Of a stretch of DNA of 41,818 nt, positions 34,336 through 41,724 are shown piece by piece. Source of the stretch: an uncultured Clostridium sp. GTDB lineage: Bacteria > Bacillota > Clostridia > TANB77 > CAG-508. The stretch is from positions 1 through 41,818 of the forward strand of contig USAE01000010.1 in NCBI GenBank assembly GCA_900552655.1. The letters are read 5' to 3'. The notes beneath the pieces are model-generated. The model did not search any database, was not told where the DNA came from, and saw nothing but the letters and a program-made list of their open reading frames with translations. Position numbers and translations under genes: made by a program. Every line of letters starts with the position of its first letter. Positions within the stretch are counted from its first letter, which is position 1.

Positions 34336-34363
34336 GGAATTTTAGGTGCTGTCCCCCTAGTTC
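34336..34363. repeat. Dispersed hairpin repeat, copy D (diverged)
   Basis: On the minus strand it reads GAACTAGGGGGACAGCACC followed by TAAAATTCC. The GGGAC core and the TAAAATTCC flank align with copies A to C, but the outer stem is short (GAA/TTC). Confidence 0.5.
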
Positions 34364-34425
34364 GATATATACCCAACTAATCTTGTCTTAGAATATCCCT
34401 AAATGTTCTAATAATATTTTTGTCC

Positions 34426-35385
34426 CTATACTACGAATAAAATACCCATATATATTGCATATAGTATTAAATATATTGCTCCATTCATTCTGCTCATTTC
34501 ATTTTTAGGTGGTATTACTGGAAATAAAGATAGTACTAACATTGCGATTATTAATATTATCATTTGTATATTATATGTAAAATTATATTCTAATGGAGAA
34601 ATTACTGCTGAAACTCCAATAATGAATAATATATTAAATATATTTGATCCTATAATATTCCCTATAGCAATATCACTATTTCCTTTTATTGCTGCTGTAA
34701 CACTTGTTACTAGCTCTGGTAAGCTTGTACCTATTGCAAGTATTGTTAACCCTATTATTTTTTCACTTACGTTAAATTGTCTTGCAATTATTAAAGCATT
34801 ATCTACAGTTAAGTCTCCACCAATTTTTAATCCAATAATTCCTAATATAATAAATATTATATTTTTTGCTATTGGTATTTTTTTGCTATCTGTTTTAATT
34901 TCGACAATTGTATCTTCTTCGTCAAATTTTTCTCCTTTTTTTGCCATTACAATTGTATATATTATAAATAATACAAATAAAATAATTAACACTATTGCTT
35001 CACTTTTTTGTATTGTTCCTGCAGTGTTACAAAATATCATAAATATAATTGTAACAGCTAAACACATTGGCATTTCTATTAATCTTGTTTCTCTTTGAAA
35101 TTTTATTGGTCTTATTAACGCTGACAGTCCTAAAATTAATAATAAATTACATAAATTACTTCCTATAATATTACCTATCGACATATCTGCATACCCATTT
35201 ATACTAGATGTAGTACTCACAAATAACTCTGGCATCGAAGTTCCTATAGATACTATTGTTAGCCCTATTATTATTTCGGGTATATGGAATTTCTTTGCTA
35301 TATTGCTACTTCCTTCTACTAAAAAGTCTGCTCCTTTTATAAGTAATATAAATCCTAAAATTATTAAACCTATTGATACTAACAT
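34426..35385 (-). CDS. Ca2+/Na+ antiporter (YrbG/CaxA type)
   Basis: A 319-residue membrane antiporter with about ten helices in two inverted halves. The ion-binding alpha repeats are plain: GTSMPELFVSTTSS with IGNIIGSN in the first half and GTSLPELVTSVTAA with IGNIIGSN in the second; each holds the conserved Glu. It would exchange calcium for sodium or protons. Length is standard for bacterial CaCA proteins. AAGGAGAAG precedes the ATG. Single gene. Confidence 0.93.
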   Translation of the reverse strand: MLVSIGLIILGFILLIKGADFLVEGSSNIAKKFHIPEIIIGLTIVSIGTSMPELFVSTTSSINGYADMSIGNIIGSNLCNLLLILGLSALIRPIKFQRETRLIEMPMCLAVTIIFMIFCNTAGTIQKSEAIVLIILFVLFIIYTIVMAKKGEKFDEEDTIVEIKTDSKKIPIAKNIIFIILGIIGLKIGGDLTVDNALIIARQFNVSEKIIGLTILAIGTSLPELVTSVTAAIKGNSDIAIGNIIGSNIFNILFIIGVSAVISPLEYNFTYNIQMIILIIAMLVLSLFPVIPPKNEMSRMNGAIYLILYAIYMGILFVV

Positions 35386-35413
35386 ATTTCTTCTCCTTCC
35401 TTATTTTAAAGTA

Positions 35414-35468
35414 CAAAAAAAGCAATCGCAAGATTTTTAACTGTAAGTGCAAAAATCTAACATTTGCT
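35414..35468. terminator. Bidirectional terminator in the 35386-35747 gap
   Basis: AGATTTTT (35431-35438) and AAAAATCT (35451-35458) with outer AGCAA/TTGCT arms; A-run 35414-35420 and T-run 35471-35477. It can end minus-strand transcription from the GNAT gene. The rest of the gap holds the toxin-antitoxin remnant. Confidence 0.65.
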
Positions 35469-35549
35469 ATATTTTTTTACTATATATAAAAGAGTAACAA
35501 CGTTTTTTATGTTATCATAAATCTTATTCTTTGTCTAGTAATTTATATA

Positions 35550-35645
35550 GTGAATTATTACAGTAAACGAAACAATGAATTAAGTTTTAATAGTGTTATG
35601 AATCAAATTATTGAATATGGTTTAGAAAACTTGGAAGAAAATTAG
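35550..35645 (+). pseudogene. Remnant of a ribbon-helix-helix antitoxin
   Basis: A short plus-strand frame (GTG 35550, TAG 35643-35645) ends in NNELSFNSVMNQIIEYGLENLEEN, cited by LSFNSVMNQIIEYGL, which fits helices of an Arc/RelB-type ribbon-helix-helix protein. There is no ribosome-binding site and no N-terminal beta strand, so it is probably the 3' end of a decayed gene. The downstream frame at 35691 resembles a YafQ toxin start, supporting the reading as an antitoxin. Confidence 0.35.
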
Positions 35646-35690
35646 ATTTTGTATTGTTTTGTATATAAATCGCGAGGAGTTAGATAGATA

Positions 35691-35747
35691 GTGCTAAAAG
35701 TAAAATATTCTAATCAATTAAAAAAGACTACAAATTAATAAATTATA
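35691..35747 (+). pseudogene. Truncated YafQ/RelE-type toxin
   Basis: GTG at 35691, with GAGGAG 12 bases ahead, starts LKVKYSNQLKKDYKLI. This matches the first strand and helix of YafQ-family mRNA interferases (typical MLKVKY-x2-FKKDYK). Homology stops after about 17 residues, where the sequence runs into the 3' end of the convergent GNAT gene. The catalytic part is lost. With the remnant just upstream it forms a dead toxin-antitoxin pair. Confidence 0.45.
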
Positions 35748-36200
35748 CTAAAGTTCAAATTTATATAAATATTCACTTGATTTTAATTTTTTTACAAAAA
35801 TTGCTCCAAACTTTTCATAATAATTTTTTAAAGTTGTTTTTAAATATATAGTTTTAAACTCCCTCTTTTTAGCTTCATTTAATATAGCATCATTTAATAA
35901 TTTTGAATATCCATGATTCCTATATTCCTTTTTTACATACATAGTTGAATACCAAGGTGTTAGCGATTCTTCTTCTTCGCAATCTGATGGAAAAATTGAT
36001 ATAAAGCCAATTAATTTATCTTTGTCGATTAAAATCAATTTACAAAATGACTTATAAAAAAACATATTCTTTATTTTTTCTTTTTTTCTTTCAATTCTTG
36101 TATCTCTATTATTTTCCTTATTTTGAGCCCATTCTTCGTATTCTAGTTTTGCAACTTCATCTAAATATTCCAATTTATTTTTAAGGTTATATATTTCCAT
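35748..36200 (-). CDS. GNAT family N-acetyltransferase
   Basis: A 150-residue acyl-CoA-dependent acetyltransferase. The core beta strand and acetyl-CoA loop are TMYVKKEYRNHGYSKLL (a form of RxxGxG/A), followed by EAKKREFKTIYLKT and a final FYEKFGA-like segment (YYEKFGAIFV). The substrate is unknown. The ATG at 36200 has AGAGGGAG 6 bases ahead; a GTG 18 bases upstream lacks a site. Its 3' end overlies the junction with the truncated toxin gene. Confidence 0.82.
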   Translation of the reverse strand: MEIYNLKNKLEYLDEVAKLEYEEWAQNKENNRDTRIERKKEKIKNMFFYKSFCKLILIDKDKLIGFISIFPSDCEEEESLTPWYSTMYVKKEYRNHGYSKLLNDAILNEAKKREFKTIYLKTTLKNYYEKFGAIFVKKLKSSEYLYKFEL

Positions 36201-36245
36201 ATTTTTCTCCCTCTTCACCTCAAATTTGATGCCTTTTTATTATAC

Positions 36246-36283
36246 AAAAAAAGAATACCAACTTCTATAATCGTTGATACTCT
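36246..36283 (-). terminator. Terminator of the tRNA-His/tRNA-Gln unit
   Basis: On the minus strand AGAGTATCAAC pairs, with two wobbles, with GTTGGTATTCT, followed by seven T residues, a few bases past tRNA-Gln. Confidence 0.88.
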
Positions 36284-36289
36284 AATTAT

Positions 36290-36364
36290 TGGCTGGGCTG
36301 GCTAGATTCGAACTAGCGCATGCCAGAGTCAAAGTCTGGTGCCTTACCGCTTGGCTACAGCCCA
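36290..36364 (-). tRNA. tRNA-Gln (anticodon TTG)
   Basis: Acceptor TGGGCTG pairs with CAGCCCA; CCAGA-CTTTGAC-TCTGG gives anticodon TTG; GTTCGAATC is the T-loop. Discriminator G and CCA are encoded. Second gene of the unit after tRNA-His. Confidence 0.95.
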
Positions 36365-36413
36365 ATATATAATTAACTTCACCCTATTTCTACCCATATG
36401 TTTTGTAAAAATC

Positions 36414-36491
36414 TGGGGTGAGTACTGGGATTCGAACCCAGGATCTCCAGTGCCACAAACTGGCGCGTTAACCAACTACGCCATACTCACC
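36414..36491 (-). tRNA. tRNA-His (anticodon GTG)
   Basis: Acceptor GTGAGTA pairs with TACTCAC; the extra 5' G (36491) faces discriminator C as required for histidine tRNA. CCAGT-TTGTGGC-ACTGG gives anticodon GTG. CCA is encoded. Confidence 0.95.
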
Positions 36492-36695
36492 ATCTCTTGT
36501 GAACATTTATTATTTTAAACTATTACCTATCACTTTGTCAACTCTTTTTTTAATTTTTTTAAATTATTTTTTTATTTTGTAAAATTTTCACTATTAATAC
36601 AAGTTTTTTAGCATCGTTGTTTTATATCTTTATTTTTTTACTTTAAATTATTAAACTTATTAGTCTTGCTATCGAAAGTATTTTATTTACATAAA

Positions 36696-36724
36696 TTGAT
36701 TTTTTATGTTATCTATGTTATAAT
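36696..36724 (+). promoter_or_regulatory. Sigma-A type promoter of the 145-aa gene
   Basis: TTGATT (36696-36701), a 17-base spacer and TATAAT (36719-36724), 43 bases before the ATG. The -10 and following bases TATAATATTTACA are shared with 33748-33760. Confidence 0.78.
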
Positions 36725-36767
36725 ATTTACAGTTACAAAAAATTTTAACTAGTAGGAGGAAAAAGTT

Positions 36768-37205
36768 ATGCGGAAAAGAAAATTAGTGGTAACCTTGTTA
36801 GCAACAGTTGTAATTTGTGGAGGAGGTATTGCAGTTCTATCTAGTTCGGAACCCAAAAACGTCTTAGCAAGCGTTGAAGCCGAACTGTCTGAACCAATTG
36901 AGGAATATGAAATGTACTTAGTTCAAGATGAACCAGACATAAATGTATTTTCTGTTAGGCAGGATAAACTGCTACTCTTGATTACAACACCTGATGTTTC
37001 AAAGATGTATTGCAGTGTGTACACGAACGAAATCTTCGGAACTCCGGTTGCATTAGCTGATGATTTATCTGCTGTTTTAATTGAAAATGACGAAGGGAAA
37101 TTCGTCCTTTCAACATCAGACAGTGAAAATCTCGATGAAGAAACACTAATCACTCCATTTGATGAATCAGATACTTCTTTAAAATGGATTGATCTTTATT
37201 ATTAA
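36768..37205 (+). CDS. Small exported or membrane-anchored protein of unknown function
   Basis: A 145-residue protein with a clear signal sequence or anchor: MRKRK, a hydrophobic core at about 7-25 (VVTLLATVVICGGGIAVL) and a possible cleavage after residue 35 (VLASVEA). The mature part is acidic and beta-rich (EEYEMYLVQDEP, KLLLLITTPD, CSVYTNEIFG). No known motif. It has AGGAGG before the ATG, its own promoter and a perfect terminator. It lies between tRNA-His and tRNA-Leu on the opposite strand, with higher GC than neighbours and a CGG second codon, as expected for an acquired single-gene unit. Confidence 0.65.
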   Translation: MRKRKLVVTLLATVVICGGGIAVLSSSEPKNVLASVEAELSEPIEEYEMYLVQDEPDINVFSVRQDKLLLLITTPDVSKMYCSVYTNEIFGTPVALADDLSAVLIENDEGKFVLSTSDSENLDEETLITPFDESDTSLKWIDLYY

Positions 37206-37218
37206 TTCCAATTAACGC

Positions 37219-37265
37219 AGAAGGAACATATGCATACCTTACAGCATATGTTCCTTCTTATTTTT
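37219..37265 (+). terminator. Terminator of the 145-aa gene
   Basis: A perfect 15-bp stem, AGAAGGAACATATGC with its complement (37244-37258), followed by TATTTTT, 14 bases past the stop. Confidence 0.93.
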
Positions 37266-37270
37266 GCTTT

Positions 37271-37312
37271 AACTAATCATAAACACCCATTCACAGGCGG
37301 TTGTGATTAGTT
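37271..37312. repeat. Stem-loop in the 37206-37557 gap
   Basis: AACTAATCA (37271-37279) and TGATTAGTT (37304-37312), with an imperfect inner stem. It follows the terminator of the 145-aa gene. The rest of this gap holds three direct repeats and the tRNA-Leu terminator; I see no gene. Confidence 0.5.
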
Positions 37313-37389
37313 ATAATATAAAAATCTTATAAAGACTTTTTACTCACATTTATTTATCATCAATATTCAATATTCCTAAATCATATTTT

Positions 37390-37432
37390 TTTGTAACATA
37401 AATTTGTAACATTTTTTAAAAATTTGTAACAT
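37390..37432 (+). repeat. Three direct repeats of TTTGTAACAT
   Basis: Copies at 37390-37399, 37403-37412 and 37423-37432, centre spacings 13 and 20 bases. They could be protein-binding sites or a remnant of an element. Confidence 0.6.
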
Positions 37433-37448
37433 ACTCAGAGAAATTGGC

Positions 37449-37487
37449 AAAAAAACAGATGATTAGATATATATCCTCTAATCATCT
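37449..37487 (-). terminator. Terminator of tRNA-Leu
   Basis: On the minus strand AGATGATTAGA (37487-37477) pairs perfectly with TCTAATCATCT (37467-37457), then G and seven T residues. Confidence 0.88.
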
Positions 37488-37557
37488 ATATAAGCCACTT
37501 TCAGCACTCTCACTTTTTCTTATTTTCTGTGAGTTTGTAATAAAAACTATATTTAAT

Positions 37558-37641
37558 TGGTGCGGATGAGAGGACTCGAACCTCCACGCCGTTGGCACTG
37601 GTTCCTAAGACCAGCGCGTCTGCCAATTTCGCCACATCCGC
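37558..37641 (-). tRNA. tRNA-Leu (anticodon TAG)
   Basis: Acceptor GCGGATG pairs with CATCCGC; CTGGT-CTTAGGA-ACCAG gives anticodon TAG; a long variable arm (TGCCAACGGCG) marks a class II tRNA; GGTTCGAGTCC is the T arm. CCA is encoded. Confidence 0.95.
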
Positions 37642-37799
37642 ATTAGCTTTAACATTACTAATAATAGCATATTAAAACTAAAATTGTCAAGTACTTTTTT
37701 ATCATTATTCTTCAAAATTTAATTTTTTAAAAAACAAATTCATAGAATGCTTCATATTACTATATTTTACGTTCTTAATATTTTTTCATAATAGAAATA

Positions 37800-38708
37800 T
37801 TAATTTTCATTAGCTATATGTGCAATTTTTATTGCATCTTCTATAGTATCTACAGCACAAATAAAGCATTTATTGTGGCAAAATCTTGCTGTTTTCACAG
37901 CTGTCACTTTTTGTAACTCTTCGCCTTGAAGTCCTGCCCACTCATTAGGGAATAATTTTCTGCTAGAAAAAGAACCTAATTTTTCTGGAACAGTATAAAT
38001 GTTGTACCCGCCTCTATTAGATGGAAAAACAACAAAATTTATTAATTTTGCTTTACTATTATTTGATTCTAGTAAAAATTCTTTCCAAGGAAAAAACTTT
38101 TCTAAAACCATAATTCCATCCTTAGAATTTTCTATTGCAATATCTACTTTTTCTTTAGCTTTCACTTTAGAAACAGTACTTTCAATAGCATTGTTGAATA
38201 TAATTTCAGCTATTTTTAAAGCTTCTTTAACCTTAATATCTGGGTCTATCTCTTCATCCCAATTCGGATTAAATTCAGATATTATGCCAGCTAACTGTAC
38301 TAATTTATAATCCACATTTATATCTGGTATTTGCCCATTATCACTAGCATCAATATACTGTATTAAGTTTTTATCTAACATTTTCCAAATCTCTTCTGTG
38401 TAATTTTTTTCGTATTTTTTAATTATCTCTTTTCCAAATTTTTTCCAAACTAAACCACAAGAAGAATATTTTACGCCATTAGCTCTTTGTCCATTTCCTC
38501 CAAATTGATGATGATCTAATTCTCCTCCACCTACATCATAAATATATTGCTCTCTTGTAGCTTTTTCAAGATTAGATGTTCTACATACTATAACTTTTGG
38601 CAATAATTTAGAAAACATTATAGTAGAAAATATTTCATCACAGTGAAAAGTTCCATTATGTGTTATGCAATTTGCCTCTTCTATATTTTTAGTAATTTCT
38701 ATATTCAT
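37800..38708 (-). CDS. MYG1 family protein (DHH-like)
   Basis: A 302-residue member of the MYG1 family, related to DHH phosphoesterases; eukaryotic MYG1 has 3'-5' RNA exonuclease activity. The N-terminal THNGTFHCDEIFS, then YIYDVGGGELDHHQFGG with the DHH-type motif, the central IDASDNG and the late ARFCHNKCFIC agree with the family. The start at 38708 (MNIEITK) has GGAGG 6 bases ahead; an in-frame ATG 51 bases upstream would overlap fabI and lacks a site. Role in bacteria is unknown. Confidence 0.85.
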   Translation of the reverse strand: MNIEITKNIEEANCITHNGTFHCDEIFSTIMFSKLLPKVIVCRTSNLEKATREQYIYDVGGGELDHHQFGGNGQRANGVKYSSCGLVWKKFGKEIIKKYEKNYTEEIWKMLDKNLIQYIDASDNGQIPDINVDYKLVQLAGIISEFNPNWDEEIDPDIKVKEALKIAEIIFNNAIESTVSKVKAKEKVDIAIENSKDGIMVLEKFFPWKEFLLESNNSKAKLINFVVFPSNRGGYNIYTVPEKLGSFSSRKLFPNEWAGLQGEELQKVTAVKTARFCHNKCFICAVDTIEDAIKIAHIANEN

Positions 38709-38751
38709 AATTTCCTCCGTTTTTTTAATTATATCATATAGTATTACTTTA

Positions 38752-39522
38752 TTATACACCTACTGTTGTGAAACCATTGTCAACATGAATAATTTCTCCT
38801 GTAATTCCAGAAGACATATTGCTAAATAAAAATGTTGTTGTATCTCCAACTTGTTCTATTGTAACGTTTTTATGCATTGGAGCTTTTTCTTCTATTACAT
38901 CTAAAATTGAGCCAAAGTCTTTAATTCCTTTTGCTGATAAAGTTTTTATTGGACCTGAAGATATTCCATTAATCCTAATACCTTTCTTTCCTAAATCTTG
39001 TGCTAAATAACGAATACTTGCTTCAAGCGCTGCTTTTGCAACCCCCATTACATTGTATCCAACAACTGCTTTTTCTGATCCATAATATGTATATGTAACA
39101 ATACTTGCTCCTTCATTTAAAACATCTTGCATGACAGCTTCATTTACTATCTTTACTAAAGAATATGCGCTTACGTCACATGCATGAGCATAGCCATTTC
39201 TTGATGTATTTATGAAATCATTTCTTAAATCATCGGTAAAAGCATGTGCTATACTATGTAATATTCCATCTATTTTTCCAAAGTCCGCTTTAATAGCAGA
39301 AAAACAATCTCTTATACTTTCATCTGAACCGGCATCACATGGATATAATTTTGTTCCTGGAAATTCTTCTAATAATTTTGCTAATTTTTCTGAACCTTCT
39401 TCTGGATTATATGTACAAATTAATTGTGCTCCATTATCATGTGCAGATTTTGCTGCTCCCCATGCAATACTCCATTTGTTTCTTACACCCATTAATACTA
39501 ATTTTTTATTTTCTAATAACAT
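38752..39522 (-). CDS. fabI: Enoyl-[acyl-carrier-protein] reductase FabI
   Basis: A 256-residue short-chain dehydrogenase that reduces trans-2-enoyl-ACP with NADH, the last step of each elongation cycle. GVRNKWSIAWG is the FabI cofactor loop; the catalytic Tyr156 and Lys163 (YNVMGVAK) and Tyr146 fall at the same numbers as in the E. coli enzyme. ISSGPIKTLSAKGI is the substrate loop. It starts 4 bases after accA, with GGAGG within the accA end, and shares its operon. Confidence 0.95.
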   Translation of the reverse strand: MLLENKKLVLMGVRNKWSIAWGAAKSAHDNGAQLICTYNPEEGSEKLAKLLEEFPGTKLYPCDAGSDESIRDCFSAIKADFGKIDGILHSIAHAFTDDLRNDFINTSRNGYAHACDVSAYSLVKIVNEAVMQDVLNEGASIVTYTYYGSEKAVVGYNVMGVAKAALEASIRYLAQDLGKKGIRINGISSGPIKTLSAKGIKDFGSILDVIEEKAPMHKNVTIEQVGDTTTFLFSNMSSGITGEIIHVDNGFTTVGV

Positions 39523-39526
39523 AATC

Positions 39527-40327
39527 TTATTCCTCCATCTTTCCTATTTTTCTATACTTTTCATATCTAAGATTTAATAAATCTTCTACATCTAACTTGT
39601 CTAATTTGTTTAATGTTTTTGTTATGTATTCTTTCATTTCTTTTGAAACAAACTCTAAATTTTCTTTTTTATCATCTTTTTCTTTTATGATGTCATCTAT
39701 TATACCTAATTTTTTTAAATCTTTTGCTGTAATCTTCATTTTCTCGGATGCTTCTTTATTTTTAGTTGCATCTTTATACAAAATACTTGCGAATCCTTCT
39801 GGTGATAAAACTGAATATACGCTATTTTCTAGCATTGCAATCTTATCTCCAACACCAATTGCTAATGCTCCTCCACTAGAACCTTCTCCAATTACTATAG
39901 AAATTATAGGTGTTTTTAATCTTGACATTTCCATTAGACTTCTTGCTATTGCTTCTCCTTGACCTCTTTCTTCTGCTCCTATTCCTGGATAGGCACCTGG
40001 TGTATCTACAAGTGTAATTACCGGTCTATGAAACTTTTCTGCTTGTTTCATAAGTCTTAGAGCTTTTCTATATCCTTCTGGATTGGTCATTCCAAAATTT
40101 CTTTCCATTTTTTCTTTTGTTGAACTACCTTTTTCTTGACCTATAATTGTAACTGCATTTCCGTTGATTTTTCCTATCCCTCCAATTATAGACTTATCGT
40201 CACCAAAACATCTATCACCATGAAACTCGATGAAATCGTCTACAATGTTTTCTATATAATCTTTTGCTTTTGGTCTTTGCGAATCTCTAGCAAGCATAAC
40301 TATATCCCAAGCTGTTTTTTTAGCCAT
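39527..40327 (-). CDS. accA: Acetyl-CoA carboxylase carboxyltransferase subunit alpha
   Basis: A 266-residue alpha subunit that with AccD transfers CO2 from carboxybiotin to acetyl-CoA, giving malonyl-CoA. AWDIVMLARDSQRP, EFHGDRCFGDD, GGIGKINGNAVTIIG, VDTPGAYPGIGAEERGQGEAIA (core TPGAYPGIGAEE) and IGEGSSGGALAIGVGD are typical. It is about 50 residues shorter than the E. coli protein, lacking the N-terminal helix region, as in some Firmicutes. AAAGGAG precedes the ATG. Confidence 0.95.
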   Translation of the reverse strand: MAKKTAWDIVMLARDSQRPKAKDYIENIVDDFIEFHGDRCFGDDKSIIGGIGKINGNAVTIIGQEKGSSTKEKMERNFGMTNPEGYRKALRLMKQAEKFHRPVITLVDTPGAYPGIGAEERGQGEAIARSLMEMSRLKTPIISIVIGEGSSGGALAIGVGDKIAMLENSVYSVLSPEGFASILYKDATKNKEASEKMKITAKDLKKLGIIDDIIKEKDDKKENLEFVSKEMKEYITKTLNKLDKLDVEDLLNLRYEKYRKIGKMEE

Positions 40328-40342
40328 TTTTTCATCTCCTTT

Positions 40343-41188
40343 CTAACTTTTGTGTAATTCTAAAATTTGTGCCAATGTTTTTTTCATATTTTTTCTTTCT
40401 ACAATTTTGTCTATAAACCCATGCTCTAGCAAGAACTCTGCTCGTTGAAATCCTTCTGGCAATTTTTGCTTTATTGTTTGTTCTATAACTCTTGGACCTG
40501 CAAATCCAATTAAAGCATTAGGCTCAGCTAAGATAATGTCTCCTAAACTTGCAAAACTTGCTGTAACACCTCCTGTTGTTGGATCTGTTAGAACTGTTAT
40601 GTTTAAAAGTCCACAATCATCTAATTTAGAAACTGCTGCAGATGTCTTTGCCATTTGCATTAATGACACCATTCCTTCTTGCATTCTTGCTCCACCTGAC
40701 ACACAAAAAATTATAAATGGTAGTTTTTCTCTAATTGCATCTTCTATTGCAAGTGTTATTTTTTCACCAACAACACTTCCCATACTTCCCATTAAAAAGT
40801 TCCCATCCATTACAGCTATAACGGTTCTATTTCCATGTATTTCACCAATTCCTGTTGTAACGGCTTCTTGAATTTTTGTTTTTTCTTGCAATGCTTCTAT
40901 TTTCTTAATGTATCCATCAAATTCTATCGGATTGGTTAATGGCATTTTTTCATGAGTTTCTACAAATGTGCCTTCGTCTATTATTTGCTTTATTCGTCTT
41001 CTTGCAGATATTCTAAAGTGTTTACCACAATTTGGACATACACTAAAATTTTTATGTACATCATCTTTATATAAAATTTCTTTGCACTCGTCACATTTTA
41101 CCCATTTTCCTATAAGCATATCTGCTGCTTTAGTATTTTTTTCTATTTTCTCTTCTTTGTTTATTTTCTTTATTTTATCTATTACCAT
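40343..41188 (-). CDS. accD: Acetyl-CoA carboxylase carboxyltransferase subunit beta
   Basis: A 281-residue beta subunit. The zinc finger is formed by Cys32, Cys35, Cys51 and Cys54 (KCDEC and CPNC). FDGYIKKIEALQEKT, FCVSGGARMQEGMVSLMQMAK (core SGGARMQEG) and LTDPTTGGVTASFA carry the oxyanion and CoA-binding parts. ATG at 41188 has AAAGGAAC about 12 bases ahead, rather far, so initiation may be weak. First gene of accD-accA-fabI; biotin carboxylase and BCCP are not in the window. Confidence 0.95.
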   Translation of the reverse strand: MVIDKIKKINKEEKIEKNTKAADMLIGKWVKCDECKEILYKDDVHKNFSVCPNCGKHFRISARRRIKQIIDEGTFVETHEKMPLTNPIEFDGYIKKIEALQEKTKIQEAVTTGIGEIHGNRTVIAVMDGNFLMGSMGSVVGEKITLAIEDAIREKLPFIIFCVSGGARMQEGMVSLMQMAKTSAAVSKLDDCGLLNITVLTDPTTGGVTASFASLGDIILAEPNALIGFAGPRVIEQTIKQKLPEGFQRAEFLLEHGFIDKIVERKNMKKTLAQILELHKS

Positions 41189-41340
41189 GGTCTATTTTGT
41201 TCCTTTCTATTCCTATGGTTTTAGTTATTATATATTTTCTTTTTATTTTTTTCTATTAGTATGAGTAGTCAGTTTATATGTTTTTATATCGTGTGAATAA
41301 TTAAGAATTAAAAATGAACCCTCCTTATTAATTTTTTTAT

Positions 41341-41724
41341 TTAATAATTTAGATTCACTTTAGTTTTCATATTTTTAATTCTCTTTTTTATAAACTCCTC
41401 ATCATAACCTGTAACTTCACTTATCTCTTTAACTATCTCTGGATTATTGTCCCTCTCTTTTAGATAAACAAGTCTATATCCTGCACCATTTGTTACTACT
41501 AATCTTCCATTTCTGTCGTAGATTTTTCCCCTTGGGGATTCTATCTTCTTTAACTTAAATCTATTTTTTTCAGCTAAATAAGCATACTTATCCCCTCTAT
41601 ATAATTGTAAATACATCATTCTAAGGATTAAACTTAAAAATATAAAGATAACAAATATCTTATATACAATATCTCTTTTAGTACTTTCATTTCCTAATTT
41701 TATCTCAATATTTCTGTTTTTCAT
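41341..41724 (-). pseudogene. Penicillin-binding protein 2, truncated after the N-terminal domain
   Basis: A 127-residue frame with a membrane helix (about 22-41) and the N-terminal PBP2/MrdA pattern: LRMMYLQLYRGDKYAYLAEKNR (cited by MMYLQLYRGDKY), SPRGKIYDRNG and EISEVTGYDEEFIKKRIKN. It then ends in MKTKVNLNY and a stop. Intact PBP2 has more than 600 residues; the dimerisation and transpeptidase domains with SxxK, SxN and KTG are missing, and the next gene begins 150 bases on. The start overlaps the end of mreD by one base, the normal mreD-pbp2 order, so this is a 3'-deleted gene or an assembly break. Confidence 0.75.

Noticed and set aside
13492..34363. CRISPR array
   Set aside because: The related hairpins are kilobases apart and irregularly spaced; no clustered repeats with spacers exist in the window.
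41240..41340. Insertion-sequence remnant after the truncated PBP2
   Set aside because: The AT-rich stretch has no recognisable inverted ends, target duplication or transposase fragment.
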